NCBI GenBank assembly: GCA_902614655.1
Contig: CACMLX010000007.1
Span: forward strand, 1 to 57,829
Source of the DNA: an uncultured Pelagibacteraceae bacterium
Lineage (GTDB): Bacteria; Pseudomonadota; Alphaproteobacteria; Pelagibacterales; AG-422-B15
Direction of reading: 5' to 3'
DNA: 57,829 bases
Part shown: positions 46,357-54,196 of the stretch, piece after piece
Numbering within the stretch: position 1 is the first letter of the stretch
Layout of the letters: each line of letters opens with the position of its first letter
The notes under the pieces: generated by a model
The model's input: only the letters and a program-made list of their open reading frames with translations
Told to the model about the DNA's origin: nothing
Databases searched by the model: none
Translations under genes and position numbers: made by a program

Positions 46357-48762
46357 ATGAATATTTTAAAAGTTATAAGATATTTTTTTATTCTATCTAT
46401 TCTCTTTATCATTAGTTGTCTTGTTGTTTTACAATTTGGTTTATTCAGTGAAGATCTTGGACCCGGTGAAATCACTGGAAAAATAAATACAGTTGAATTT
46501 GTTGAAGATAAGAAAAAACGACAACTTCAGGCCATGGAGTCATTAAATGAAATACCGACAAAGCAAATCCTATTTGGTGATTTGCATGTTCACTCAACTT
46601 TTTCTGCAGACGCGCATGCAATGAGCTTACCTATTACTGGAGGGAATGGCGTACATCCTGTTGCAGATGCCTGTGATTTTGCAAGACACTGTTCAGCATT
46701 AGATTTTTGGTCAATTAATGATCATGCAGAAGCAACAACTCCAAAGAGATGGATGGAAACAAAAGAAACTATTCGAAAATGTAATGCCTTGAATGTTGAC
46801 CCAGTAAATCCTGACTGTGTGGCATTCTTAGGTTGGGAGTGGACACAAGTTGGTGTTGTCAGAGGCAATCATTGGGGACATCACAATGTAATTTTAAAGG
46901 AAGAAGATGATCAATTGGTGCCACCTCGAGCGATCGCATCATTATCTGTAGCACGACAAGCAATGACTGCAAGACCATTGCTGCCAGGGACACTGTACCC
47001 TTTTGTCGATCTTGAAAATTTCAAACGTTATAATGACTTTCAACGTTATCAGGTGGAAACAGTTAAAGTACCTGATTGTAATTTAAGAACACCGTCAAAA
47101 GATTTGCCGCTTGATTGTTACGAACAAGCGGTCACGCCACTTGATTTAGTTACAAGATTAGAGATGTACGATAGTGACTATATGGTTATACCTCATGGCC
47201 AATCATGGGGACTTTATACACCCGCTGGCTATACTCTTGATAAAAGTTTAGAGCACTCAAAAAAATTTCCAAAAATGTTTGAGCTTCTCGAAACTTATTC
47301 TGGGCACGGTAACGCTGAAGAGTATCGTTCTTGGCGTGGTGTCGATGTTGTCAGAAATGGCCAACAAGAGTCAAGGCCTTTTACTTTTACAATGGGTGAT
47401 ATTGATTTAAATCAAGGAACTTTTACCATTGAAAACCCTGATGGTTCGGAAGAAGTAATCGATATTGGAACCCAAACATGTCCTGATCCATCTGACAATT
47501 ACATTCCTCAATGTTGGCAGGCCGGCAAGATAATATATGAGAGATGCATCGATGAAGGCACAGATGAGCCTGAGTGCGCATCAAGAAGAGAAGAAACAAA
47601 ACAGTCAGTGGTAGATAGGGGTCGAGCTGGTTATCAAGTTGTCCCAAAAAATACTTTCTTAGATCGTAATATTTCTGGCCAATGTACTGATTGTTACAGC
47701 CCCCCAATGAATCACGTACCTGGAGCAAGTGCTCAATACGGTTTGGCTCTCACTAAATTCAAAGATGATGGCACAAAACATAGGTTTCGATACGGCTTTA
47801 TAGGCTCAAGCGACAATCACTCTTCTGCGCCGGGAAGTGGATATAAAGAATTATTTGGAAATAACATTGATGGAAGCGGTCCACCTACTAAATTTTTTGA
47901 TAGACTACTTCACATGGATCCTTGGTATTTTCCAAAAAGTCTAAGCCCCACCGGCAAGAATTCAAACCCAGTTAAAGACTCATACATATCTGACTCTCAA
48001 CCTCAACAATATGAAATCCCAGAGTTGATTGTTGGATTTAATACAATCGAATGGGAAAAACAAAGAGGCTTCTTCACTACAGGTGGATTAGCTGCTGTAC
48101 ATTCAGATGGACGTTCAAAAGAAGAAATATGGGATGCTCTTAAAAGAAAAGAAACCTATGCAACAAGTGGAACTAGAATTCTTCTATGGTTCAATATGAT
48201 TAGTGGTGATAAAAAAATTCCTATGGGCTCATCTGTTGAAATGTATGCTGTACCAGAATTTGAAGTCAAGGCTATGGGATCATTTGAACAAAAGCCAGGA
48301 TGTCCAGAAGATGCGTATAATGCTCTTGGAGAAGACAGAGTAGATGAATTGTGTTACAACGAATGTTATAATCCAAGTGATAAAAGAAATTTTATACAAC
48401 GCATTGAAGTCATAAAAGTTTTACCTCAAGAATATTCTGATCAACCTATAGATGACCGTATAATTGATACGTGGAAAGTACATTATTGTAATCCAGATGA
48501 TGTTGGGTGTACGTTTAGATTTAAGGATGAGGATTTCCTTAAAGATCAAAAAGACGCAAGTTATTATGTCCGCGCTATTGAATTGCCATCACCTCAGATA
48601 AATGTGAAGGGTGGTGTATGCACGTTTGACGATGAAGGTAATTGTGTAGAATTTAAATTGTGTACGCAAGACTGGAGACATCCGAGAAATATTGAAACTT
48701 GTTCTGAAATTGATGAACATCGCGCATGGTCGTCACCAATTTATGTAGATTTTCTTTCTTAA
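46357..48762 (+). CDS. DUF3604 family protein (PHP-like metal hydrolase)
   Basis: A protein of 801 residues from ATG 46357. An N-terminal membrane anchor or signal (LKVIRYFFILSILFIISCLVVLQF) is followed by a long exported domain. Its motifs resemble PHP phosphoesterases: LFGDLHVHSTFSADA, DFWSINDHAEAT, and near the end GFIGSSDNHSSAPG, all candidate metal ligands; WGHHNVIL is also conserved. Many cysteines sit in the later half. The function of DUF3604 is unestablished; a metal-dependent hydrolase in the periplasm is inferred. GTG at 46333 would add eight residues but overlaps the promoter. It is divergent from the PpiC-HupE pair. Confidence 0.85.
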   Translation: MNILKVIRYFFILSILFIISCLVVLQFGLFSEDLGPGEITGKINTVEFVEDKKKRQLQAMESLNEIPTKQILFGDLHVHSTFSADAHAMSLPITGGNGVHPVADACDFARHCSALDFWSINDHAEATTPKRWMETKETIRKCNALNVDPVNPDCVAFLGWEWTQVGVVRGNHWGHHNVILKEEDDQLVPPRAIASLSVARQAMTARPLLPGTLYPFVDLENFKRYNDFQRYQVETVKVPDCNLRTPSKDLPLDCYEQAVTPLDLVTRLEMYDSDYMVIPHGQSWGLYTPAGYTLDKSLEHSKKFPKMFELLETYSGHGNAEEYRSWRGVDVVRNGQQESRPFTFTMGDIDLNQGTFTIENPDGSEEVIDIGTQTCPDPSDNYIPQCWQAGKIIYERCIDEGTDEPECASRREETKQSVVDRGRAGYQVVPKNTFLDRNISGQCTDCYSPPMNHVPGASAQYGLALTKFKDDGTKHRFRYGFIGSSDNHSSAPGSGYKELFGNNIDGSGPPTKFFDRLLHMDPWYFPKSLSPTGKNSNPVKDSYISDSQPQQYEIPELIVGFNTIEWEKQRGFFTTGGLAAVHSDGRSKEEIWDALKRKETYATSGTRILLWFNMISGDKKIPMGSSVEMYAVPEFEVKAMGSFEQKPGCPEDAYNALGEDRVDELCYNECYNPSDKRNFIQRIEVIKVLPQEYSDQPIDDRIIDTWKVHYCNPDDVGCTFRFKDEDFLKDQKDASYYVRAIELPSPQINVKGGVCTFDDEGNCVEFKLCTQDWRHPRNIETCSEIDEHRAWSSPIYVDFLS

Positions 48763-48778
48763 CCTTTTTTCTTAATTC

Positions 48779-48943
48779 ATGAAATTTTTAATACCAAGCA
48801 TTATATCTGTTATCGTAGGTTCATTGTTTAGCTGGGCATATTTGACCGCATATGGACTCACTATTTTATACTTTGTCTACTTATCGATGATGATTGGTGT
48901 AGTTTTTCTAGCTGCCGATGCCTGGAGGAATCGAGATAAGTGA
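48779..48943 (+). CDS. Small membrane protein, 54 residues
   Basis: Starts 16 bases after the DUF3604 stop. The translation has two hydrophobic segments (FLIPSIISVIVGSLFSWAYL and ILYFVYLSMMIGVVFLAA) separated by TAYGLT, ending with the charged tail DAWRNRDK, as expected of a two-helix hairpin membrane protein. No cysteine or known domain. No Shine-Dalgarno. I do not recognise a family; conservation next to DUF3604 in other genomes would decide whether it is real. Confidence 0.55.
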   Translation: MKFLIPSIISVIVGSLFSWAYLTAYGLTILYFVYLSMMIGVVFLAADAWRNRDK

Positions 48944-48946
48944 ATA

Positions 48947-48972
48947 TTTAGCATTAGAAATATAATGCTAAA
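48947..48972. repeat. Inverted repeat with 10-base arms upstream of amt
   Basis: TTTAGCATTA (48947-48956) and TAATGCTAAA (48963-48972) are perfect complements around GAAATA. It starts four bases after the small ORF and is not followed by a clean T-run, so it may be a weak terminator of the DUF3604 unit, an RNA-stabilising hairpin or an operator for amt. Confidence 0.45.
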
Positions 48973-49097
48973 CAATTGATTTTATTCAATATTAATTTTT
49001 TTCCACACCTTGTCATATTGGCATTTAACCACAATTGTGAATCCATTTATTTAATAAATGATGCACTCATAAATTTAATTATAGGGAGAAAAAATAC

Positions 49098-50366
49098 ATG
49101 TTAAAAAAAGTTCTACTTTATACAGTATTATTTTCATCACTATTATCTGCTAATGCTTTTGCTGGTGTCGATGACGAAACTGCTTATGCATTAAATACAC
49201 TTTTGTTTTTGATTAGTGGGTTCTTAGTGATGTGGATGGCTGCAGGCTTTTGTATGTTGGAGTCGGGTCTAGTTACATCGAAAAGTGTTTCTACGATTGC
49301 AGCAAAAAACATAGGTCTTTATTCAATTGCCGGAATTATGTTCTGGTTAGTTGGTTATAACTTAGCTTACGGGATACCAGAAGGTGGTTATATAGGATCA
49401 TTTACTTCATGGAGTGATGGTTCTGCAATTGCCACTGGTTACTCTGATGGATCAGACTGGTTCTTCCAGATGGTTTTCTGCGCAACAACAGCATCAATTG
49501 TTTCAGGTACATTAGCTGAAAGAATAAAAATTTGGCCATTCTTTTTGTTCGTAGCAATTTTAACTGGAGTAATTTATCCAATCGAAATGGGTTGGCAATG
49601 GGGTGGCGGATGGTTATCTGCTGCTGGCTTCTCAGACTTTGCTGGTTCAACTCTTGTGCACGCAGCAGGTGGTGCAGCGGCATTAGCTGGTGCAATTGTT
49701 CTTGGTCCAAGACTTGGAAGATTTGATAATGGTAAATTAGTGCCGTTTGCTAACTCATCTATACCTCTTGCAACTCTAGGTGTATTTATTCTATGGCTAG
49801 GTTGGTTTGGATTTAATGGTGGTTCACAGTTAGCTTTAGGTTCATTTGATGATGCAACAGCTGTTGCTACAATTTACATTAATACAAACCTTGCCGCTTG
49901 TGCTGGTGTACTAGTATGTGCGACCATTACAAGATTAGTCAGAGGTAAAACTGATGTAGTGATGATGTTAAACGGTGCGCTTGGTGGTTTGGTTGCAATT
50001 ACAGCAGAACCATTAATGCCAACACCTTTAATGGCAATCATTATCGGCGGTATTGGTGGTGCACTAGTATTTGCTGGTACTGAACTACTCACAGCCTTGA
50101 AAATTGACGACGTTGTAGGAGCGATTCCTGTTCACCTTATCGCAGGTGTGTGGGGTACTCTTGCTGTACCAATTACTAATCCGGATACTAGCTTTGGAAC
50201 CCAATTCCTTGGCACAGCATCAATTTGTGTGTTCGTATTCGTAGTGTCCATAATTATTTGGGGCATTATGAAAGCCACAATCGGCATAAGGATTAGCGAA
50301 GAAGCTGAAAAAGAAGGAACTGACGTAGCTGAGACAGGTGTTATTGCCTACTCAATAAGAGACTAA
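49098..50366 (+). CDS. amtB: Ammonium transporter
   Basis: Amt/Mep/Rh channel for ammonium uptake, 422 residues. A signal peptide (LLYTVLFSSLLSANAFA) precedes 11 helices, as in E. coli AmtB. Visible key residues: FCMLESGLV near the pore entry, the Asp-containing SDFAGSTLVHAAGG with the first pore histidine, and IPVHLIAGVWGT with the second. Good Shine-Dalgarno AGGGAG (49083-49088). No glnK (PII) gene is adjacent, unlike the usual glnK-amtB pair. Strong bidirectional terminator downstream. Probably highly expressed. Confidence 0.95.
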   Translation: MLKKVLLYTVLFSSLLSANAFAGVDDETAYALNTLLFLISGFLVMWMAAGFCMLESGLVTSKSVSTIAAKNIGLYSIAGIMFWLVGYNLAYGIPEGGYIGSFTSWSDGSAIATGYSDGSDWFFQMVFCATTASIVSGTLAERIKIWPFFLFVAILTGVIYPIEMGWQWGGGWLSAAGFSDFAGSTLVHAAGGAAALAGAIVLGPRLGRFDNGKLVPFANSSIPLATLGVFILWLGWFGFNGGSQLALGSFDDATAVATIYINTNLAACAGVLVCATITRLVRGKTDVVMMLNGALGGLVAITAEPLMPTPLMAIIIGGIGGALVFAGTELLTALKIDDVVGAIPVHLIAGVWGTLAVPITNPDTSFGTQFLGTASICVFVFVVSIIIWGIMKATIGIRISEEAEKEGTDVAETGVIAYSIRD

Positions 50367-50386
50367 GTCCATTCTTTTAAACTAAT

Positions 50387-50436
50387 AAAAAGGGTCCACT
50401 TTTTTCCCCAATGATTTTTCAAGTGGACCCTTTTTT
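50387..50436. terminator. Strong bidirectional terminator after amtB
   Basis: Fifteen-base perfect stem: AAAAAGGGTCCACTT (50387-50401) with AAGTGGACCCTTTTT (50421-50435), loop of 19 bases, and six T residues (50431-50436) at its 3' side. The A-run on the other side gives T residues on the opposite strand too. It isolates amtB from the next gene. Confidence 0.9.
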
Positions 50437-50478
50437 ACGTTTGTATTAGTATTTTATTTCCTTTAATCTCTCCTCGTC

Positions 50479-51423
50479 ATGTCAAATGAAATAAATCCAT
50501 TTGAAAAGAAAAAAAAAGGTGTCTTCTTTTTTAAGTCATCTAATCCATATGAGTTTTATGATCTTTTAAATGGCAAAAACATGGATGATAAACAAGATGT
50601 TTGGGGTACACTTATTTTTCCTGAAAATATGAAGAAGCCATGCCCTCTGATCATTCCTATTCATGGTAGCGCAGGGTTGAGAGAAGGTCATCACACTCAC
50701 ATGGTTAATTTATTAGATGCTGGATTTGCTATTTTTAGAATTCATCACTTCGAATCTAGAGGAGTTATTTCGATTGTTGAAAATCAAACAGAGGTTACCC
50801 TTGCCTCGATGATTACTGATGCATTTCGTGCATTAACATTAATTTCGAAACATCCAGATGTTGATAGTGATAAAATAGGTATCATGGGGTGGAGTCTTGG
50901 TGGCAGTACAGCTTTCTATGCAGCCTGGCAACCTATTATCGATGTGCTTACACAGAATGGTGAAAAGTTTGCTGCGCATTTACCTATTTATCCAGGAACA
51001 TTACTTAAGCCTGAGGATAATCGTTGGTCAGATGCTCCAATGCATGTTCTATTTGGAGAAGACGACGACTATACTCCTCTAAGCCTTTGTAAGAAAATGA
51101 TTGAGTACATGAAGCCAGTTCGTAGTGTAGATCTTACAACTTATCCAAACGCTCATCATTCGTTTGACTCTATTGACCCTGTTGAATTTATTCCTTATGC
51201 CATTAGGCTGAAAGATATGTTCATTGATTTAAAGATGGATGGACGACAAATTTTTACCGATGAAAACAATAATACTTTTCATTTAGACTCACTTGAAGAA
51301 AGAATGCGCCTCTTAAAAGAAACGCCTGATATCCTTGGAGCTCACGCAGGAGGTAATTGGGCAGCTCGTAAGCAATGTCACAAAGACGCTGTTTCATTCT
51401 TTCAAAAACAATTTTTTTCATAA
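50479..51423 (+). CDS. Dienelactone hydrolase-family alpha/beta hydrolase
   Basis: A 314-residue cytoplasmic serine hydrolase: nucleophile elbow GWSLGG (IGIMGWSLGGSTAFYAAW), acid in HVLFGEDDDYTP and catalytic His in YPNAHHSFDS; the oxyanion region is PLIIPIHGSAGLREGHH. Resembles dienelactone hydrolase family proteins but substrate unknown. The C-terminal ~60 residues (from FTDENNNTFHLDSLEERMR) are an extension outside the hydrolase core. The gene ends 17 bases before the umuD promoter. Confidence 0.82.
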   Translation: MSNEINPFEKKKKGVFFFKSSNPYEFYDLLNGKNMDDKQDVWGTLIFPENMKKPCPLIIPIHGSAGLREGHHTHMVNLLDAGFAIFRIHHFESRGVISIVENQTEVTLASMITDAFRALTLISKHPDVDSDKIGIMGWSLGGSTAFYAAWQPIIDVLTQNGEKFAAHLPIYPGTLLKPEDNRWSDAPMHVLFGEDDDYTPLSLCKKMIEYMKPVRSVDLTTYPNAHHSFDSIDPVEFIPYAIRLKDMFIDLKMDGRQIFTDENNNTFHLDSLEERMRLLKETPDILGAHAGGNWAARKQCHKDAVSFFQKQFFS

Positions 51424-51440
51424 AAATTTATTGAGCAGTA

Positions 51441-51469
51441 TTGACTCTTAACTCCACTAGTGCAATAAT
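51441..51469 (+). promoter_or_regulatory. umuDC promoter
   Basis: TTGACT (51441-51446) and extended -10 TGCAATAAT (hexamer 51464-51469) with a 17-base spacer. The -35 hexamer coincides with an in-frame TTG that could be read as a distant umuD start. A LexA box lies directly downstream of the -10. Confidence 0.65.
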
Positions 51470-51471
51470 TA

Positions 51472-51486
51472 GAACAAAACAAGAAC
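51472..51486 (+). promoter_or_regulatory. LexA (SOS) box, alphaproteobacterial type
   Basis: GAAC (51472-51475), seven bases, GAAC (51483-51486): an exact match to the direct-repeat operator GAAC-N7-GAAC (GTTC-N7-GTTC on the other strand) bound by LexA in alphaproteobacteria. It covers the predicted transcript start of umuDC, an ideal position for repression. Confidence 0.8.
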
Positions 51487-51503
51487 AAAATAGAATTTAT
51501 CCA

Positions 51504-51902
51504 ATGTTTTTAACATTTTATAAAGAAGCAGTAGAATGCGGTTTTCCCTCTCCAGCAAGAGATTTTACAGAGGGGACAATTGACCTAAATGAGGAACTTA
51601 TTCCGCACCCAAATGCAACTTTCATAGTCCGAGCACGCGGTGACTCTATGATTGGTTCAGGTATTTATCCAGGAGACCTTCTCATTGTTGATCGGAGTAT
51701 TAAGCCTAGAAATAATTCTATAATCATAGCAGTTTTAGATGGCGAGCTGAGTGTTAAAATTTTAAAAATAGAAAATAAACAAGTTTGCTTGTCATCATCT
51801 AACAAGAACTATATTGATGTTTTAGTCTCTGAAGAAATGGATTTTACCATATGGGGAGTATGCACAAACGTTGTTCATAGTTTAAGTCCAAATAATAGAT
51901 AA
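51504..51902 (+). CDS. umuD: SOS mutagenesis protein UmuD
   Basis: LexA-like S24 protease that self-cleaves with RecA help to UmuD', the accessory subunit of polymerase V. From ATG 51504 it has 132 residues: cleavage bond Cys12-Gly13 (ECGFPSPARDF), catalytic Ser48 (RGDSMIGSGI) and Lys85 (LDGELSVKIL), the same 37-residue spacing as E. coli Ser60-Lys97. An in-frame TTG at 51441 would add 21 residues but coincides with the -35 box and the added stretch contains the LexA box; ATG 51504 is preferred although its N-terminal arm is shorter than in E. coli. umuC follows after three bases. Confidence 0.9.
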   Translation: MFLTFYKEAVECGFPSPARDFTEGTIDLNEELIPHPNATFIVRARGDSMIGSGIYPGDLLIVDRSIKPRNNSIIIAVLDGELSVKILKIENKQVCLSSSNKNYIDVLVSEEMDFTIWGVCTNVVHSLSPNNR

Positions 51903-51905
51903 TTA

Positions 51906-53168
51906 ATGAGAGAGAAAGTTTTTGCACTAATCGATTGCAATGCGTTTTATGTTTCATGTGAACGCGTTTTTAATCCAAAACTTAACAACAGACCAGTTGT
52001 AGCTTTATCAAATAATGATGGTTGTATAATATCACGTTCCAAAGAAGCAAAGGCTCTTGGAATAAAAATGGGTGTTCCACTTTTTAAGGTGAAAGATATT
52101 GTAGAAAAAGAAAAGGTGGTTGTATTTTCTTCAAACTATACATTGTATGCAGATATGTCACGTCGGGTAATGAATATTATTTCCAGTTCTTCACCTTATA
52201 CAGAAATATATTCGATTGATGAAGCATTCGTAGAGTTGAGCAGTTTACCAATTAACTATGAGTCTTATGCCCATCAACTAAGACAAACTATTTTACAGCA
52301 TACAGGAATTCCAGTCAGTATAGGTATTGCCTCAACAAAAACCCTTGCAAAGGTCGCAAACCACAAGGCTAAAAAAGATGACTCTTTGAACGGTGTATGT
52401 TCACTTGTGAATTATAATAATATTGACCGAATACTTGAACTAACTGAAGTGGGTGATGTGTGGGGAGTAGGAAGACGTTTATCAAAAAAATTAATTAACC
52501 ATGGCATACATAATGCAAAACTACTAAAGAATTGCAGTGACTCATGGATAAGAAAAATGATGAGCGTTAATGGCTTGAAAACAATTACAGAGTTAAGAGG
52601 GATTTCTTGTATTCCCCTTGAAGAATACTCAATGACAAGAAAAAGCTGCTGTACCACGAGATCATTTGGAAAACTTCTTACAAATTTAGAAGACATAGAG
52701 CAAGCTGTCACAACTTTTGCGCGAAGAGCTGCTGAGCGTATACGCTCTGAAAGCCTTGCAGCGTCTTGTGTTTCAGTCTTTGTAAGAACTAATCCTTTTG
52801 ACAAGAAGAGTGCTTATTACTCAAACGGGGCATCAAGAACGCTTTCTCATCCAACACACGATAGTATAACAATTATTGAAACAGCTTTATTACTTACAAA
52901 GAGAATTTTTAAAAATAACTATCAGTATAAAAAAGCAGGTGTGCTTCTTAGTGGTTTATGTGATGACTCAGAAATTCAGGAGACGCTATTTGAAAAAAAT
53001 TATAATCAAAATTCTGATCTTATGTCAGCAATCGATGCAATTAACTATCGTTACGGCCGGGACACACTTCAGATGGCATCAGAATGTAAAGTTGGCAATT
53101 GGAAACAAAAAAGAGAAAACTGCACAAGAAACTATACAACACAGATTGATAGATTGCTCTTAGTTTAA
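51906..53168 (+). CDS. umuC: DNA polymerase V catalytic subunit UmuC
   Basis: Y-family translesion polymerase, 420 residues. The N-terminal FALIDCNAFYVSCERVFNP carries the first metal-binding Asp and YSIDEAFVEL the second acidic pair; SIGIASTKTLAKVAN is the thumb/fingers motif. A little-finger domain and a C-terminal DUF4113-like segment (AIDAINYRYGRDTLQMAS) follow, diagnostic of UmuC over DinB. Cotranscribed with umuD under LexA control. The 3' end overlaps the convergent hydrolase gene by nine bases. Confidence 0.95.
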   Translation: MREKVFALIDCNAFYVSCERVFNPKLNNRPVVALSNNDGCIISRSKEAKALGIKMGVPLFKVKDIVEKEKVVVFSSNYTLYADMSRRVMNIISSSSPYTEIYSIDEAFVELSSLPINYESYAHQLRQTILQHTGIPVSIGIASTKTLAKVANHKAKKDDSLNGVCSLVNYNNIDRILELTEVGDVWGVGRRLSKKLINHGIHNAKLLKNCSDSWIRKMMSVNGLKTITELRGISCIPLEEYSMTRKSCCTTRSFGKLLTNLEDIEQAVTTFARRAAERIRSESLAASCVSVFVRTNPFDKKSAYYSNGASRTLSHPTHDSITIIETALLLTKRIFKNNYQYKKAGVLLSGLCDDSEIQETLFEKNYNQNSDLMSAIDAINYRYGRDTLQMASECKVGNWKQKRENCTRNYTTQIDRLLLV

Positions 53169-54101
53169 ATTTTTATTAAGGAAGCTAGTAAATATATTAT
53201 TAAGTTCATCAACAATAAATCCGCCACCACCGTGACCACCGGTAAAAACAAAACTTTCAGCTCTTGGAATTAAGCTTAAAACCTGTTGAACAGTTTTTGG
53301 ATCAATTTCATCGTCATCACTTGCATAGGCTATATGAATAGGAATATCGGATTGTGAGAATTTTTTATAATCAGGAATAAAGTTTGTATTTGCAATATTA
53401 CGTATTGAAGAAAGTAATGATTGTTCTGTTCCAGGTAGTGTAAGTTGTGCAATGTACCTGTCAATTAAATCTCTCTGTTCAGGATTATTGGTTACCCATT
53501 GATCAGCTCTATTTTTTGAAAAAGGAATTCCAAAAACTCTTAAAATAAAATTTCCTAAGACTGGTGTTTTTAACGCACTAAGTATTTTGCTGTTACTGTT
53601 TACTAAAGGAACTTGTAAACCAATAGCAGATACTTGATTTGGATATTTGTTAGCGTAACTAATTGCAATTGGGGCTCCCATGGATGAACCATATAAAATA
53701 GATTTCTTTATTTCTAAATAACCTAACAATTCATTAAGTTGATCTAGATAAAATTCCATGTTGTAATCTGACACAGGTCTATCAGAGTAACCTCTTCCGT
53801 ATTGATCATAACAGATTACTCTATAGCCTTTTAGACTTAATCCCTCACAGAAACCAACATATCCTTCTGAAGGCAAAGTTGCGCCATGAATAATAATTAT
53901 TGCAGGATCATTTTTATTTCCATAATCCTTATAGGCTGTTTGACCTCTAGAAAGATTGGCAAAATTATAATCAGATTTTTCCTGATAGGATTTTAAGTCT
54001 CCTTTTTCAAAGCTGCTAAATGTATAAATAACTGTGAGAACAACTATAATAAGTAGAAGTATAAAAAATGTGCTTGTAAATATACTTTGGAAAATGGTCA
54101 T
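53160..54101 (-). CDS. Membrane-anchored alpha/beta hydrolase
   Basis: A serine hydrolase of 313 residues from ATG 54101 (a TTG at 54110 would add three). N-terminal transmembrane helix (STFFILLLIIVVLTVIYTF), then an alpha/beta fold: oxyanion region IIIHGATLPSEGY, QYGRGYSDRP, nucleophile elbow YGSSMGAP, acid in YASDDDEIDP and His in FTGGHGGGG. Reminiscent of haloalkane dehalogenase / epoxide hydrolase relatives, but with a Ser nucleophile it is more likely an esterase or lipase. The active domain probably faces the periplasm. Substrate unknown. Confidence 0.8.
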   Translation of the reverse strand: MTIFQSIFTSTFFILLLIIVVLTVIYTFSSFEKGDLKSYQEKSDYNFANLSRGQTAYKDYGNKNDPAIIIIHGATLPSEGYVGFCEGLSLKGYRVICYDQYGRGYSDRPVSDYNMEFYLDQLNELLGYLEIKKSILYGSSMGAPIAISYANKYPNQVSAIGLQVPLVNSNSKILSALKTPVLGNFILRVFGIPFSKNRADQWVTNNPEQRDLIDRYIAQLTLPGTEQSLLSSIRNIANTNFIPDYKKFSQSDIPIHIAYASDDDEIDPKTVQQVLSLIPRAESFVFTGGHGGGGFIVDELNNIFTSFLNKNLN

Positions 54102-54196
54102 TTTTATCAACTATAATAACTTAATTAATAAAATCAAAGTTGATCCGTATTGGCTGATTTGCTAGCATATAGGCCAATTAAAATGGGAGATTATTA

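Noticed and set aside
51441-51503. TTG start for umuD at 51441
   Set aside because: The TTG is inside a good -35 hexamer and the added 21 codons cover the -10 and the LexA box. The residues IYP just before the ATG could be weak homology to other UmuD proteins, so a small doubt remains.
54151-54164. Sigma-54-like GG...GC element before the Liv binding protein
   Set aside because: The GG and GC dinucleotides are separated by 7 bases instead of the required 10.
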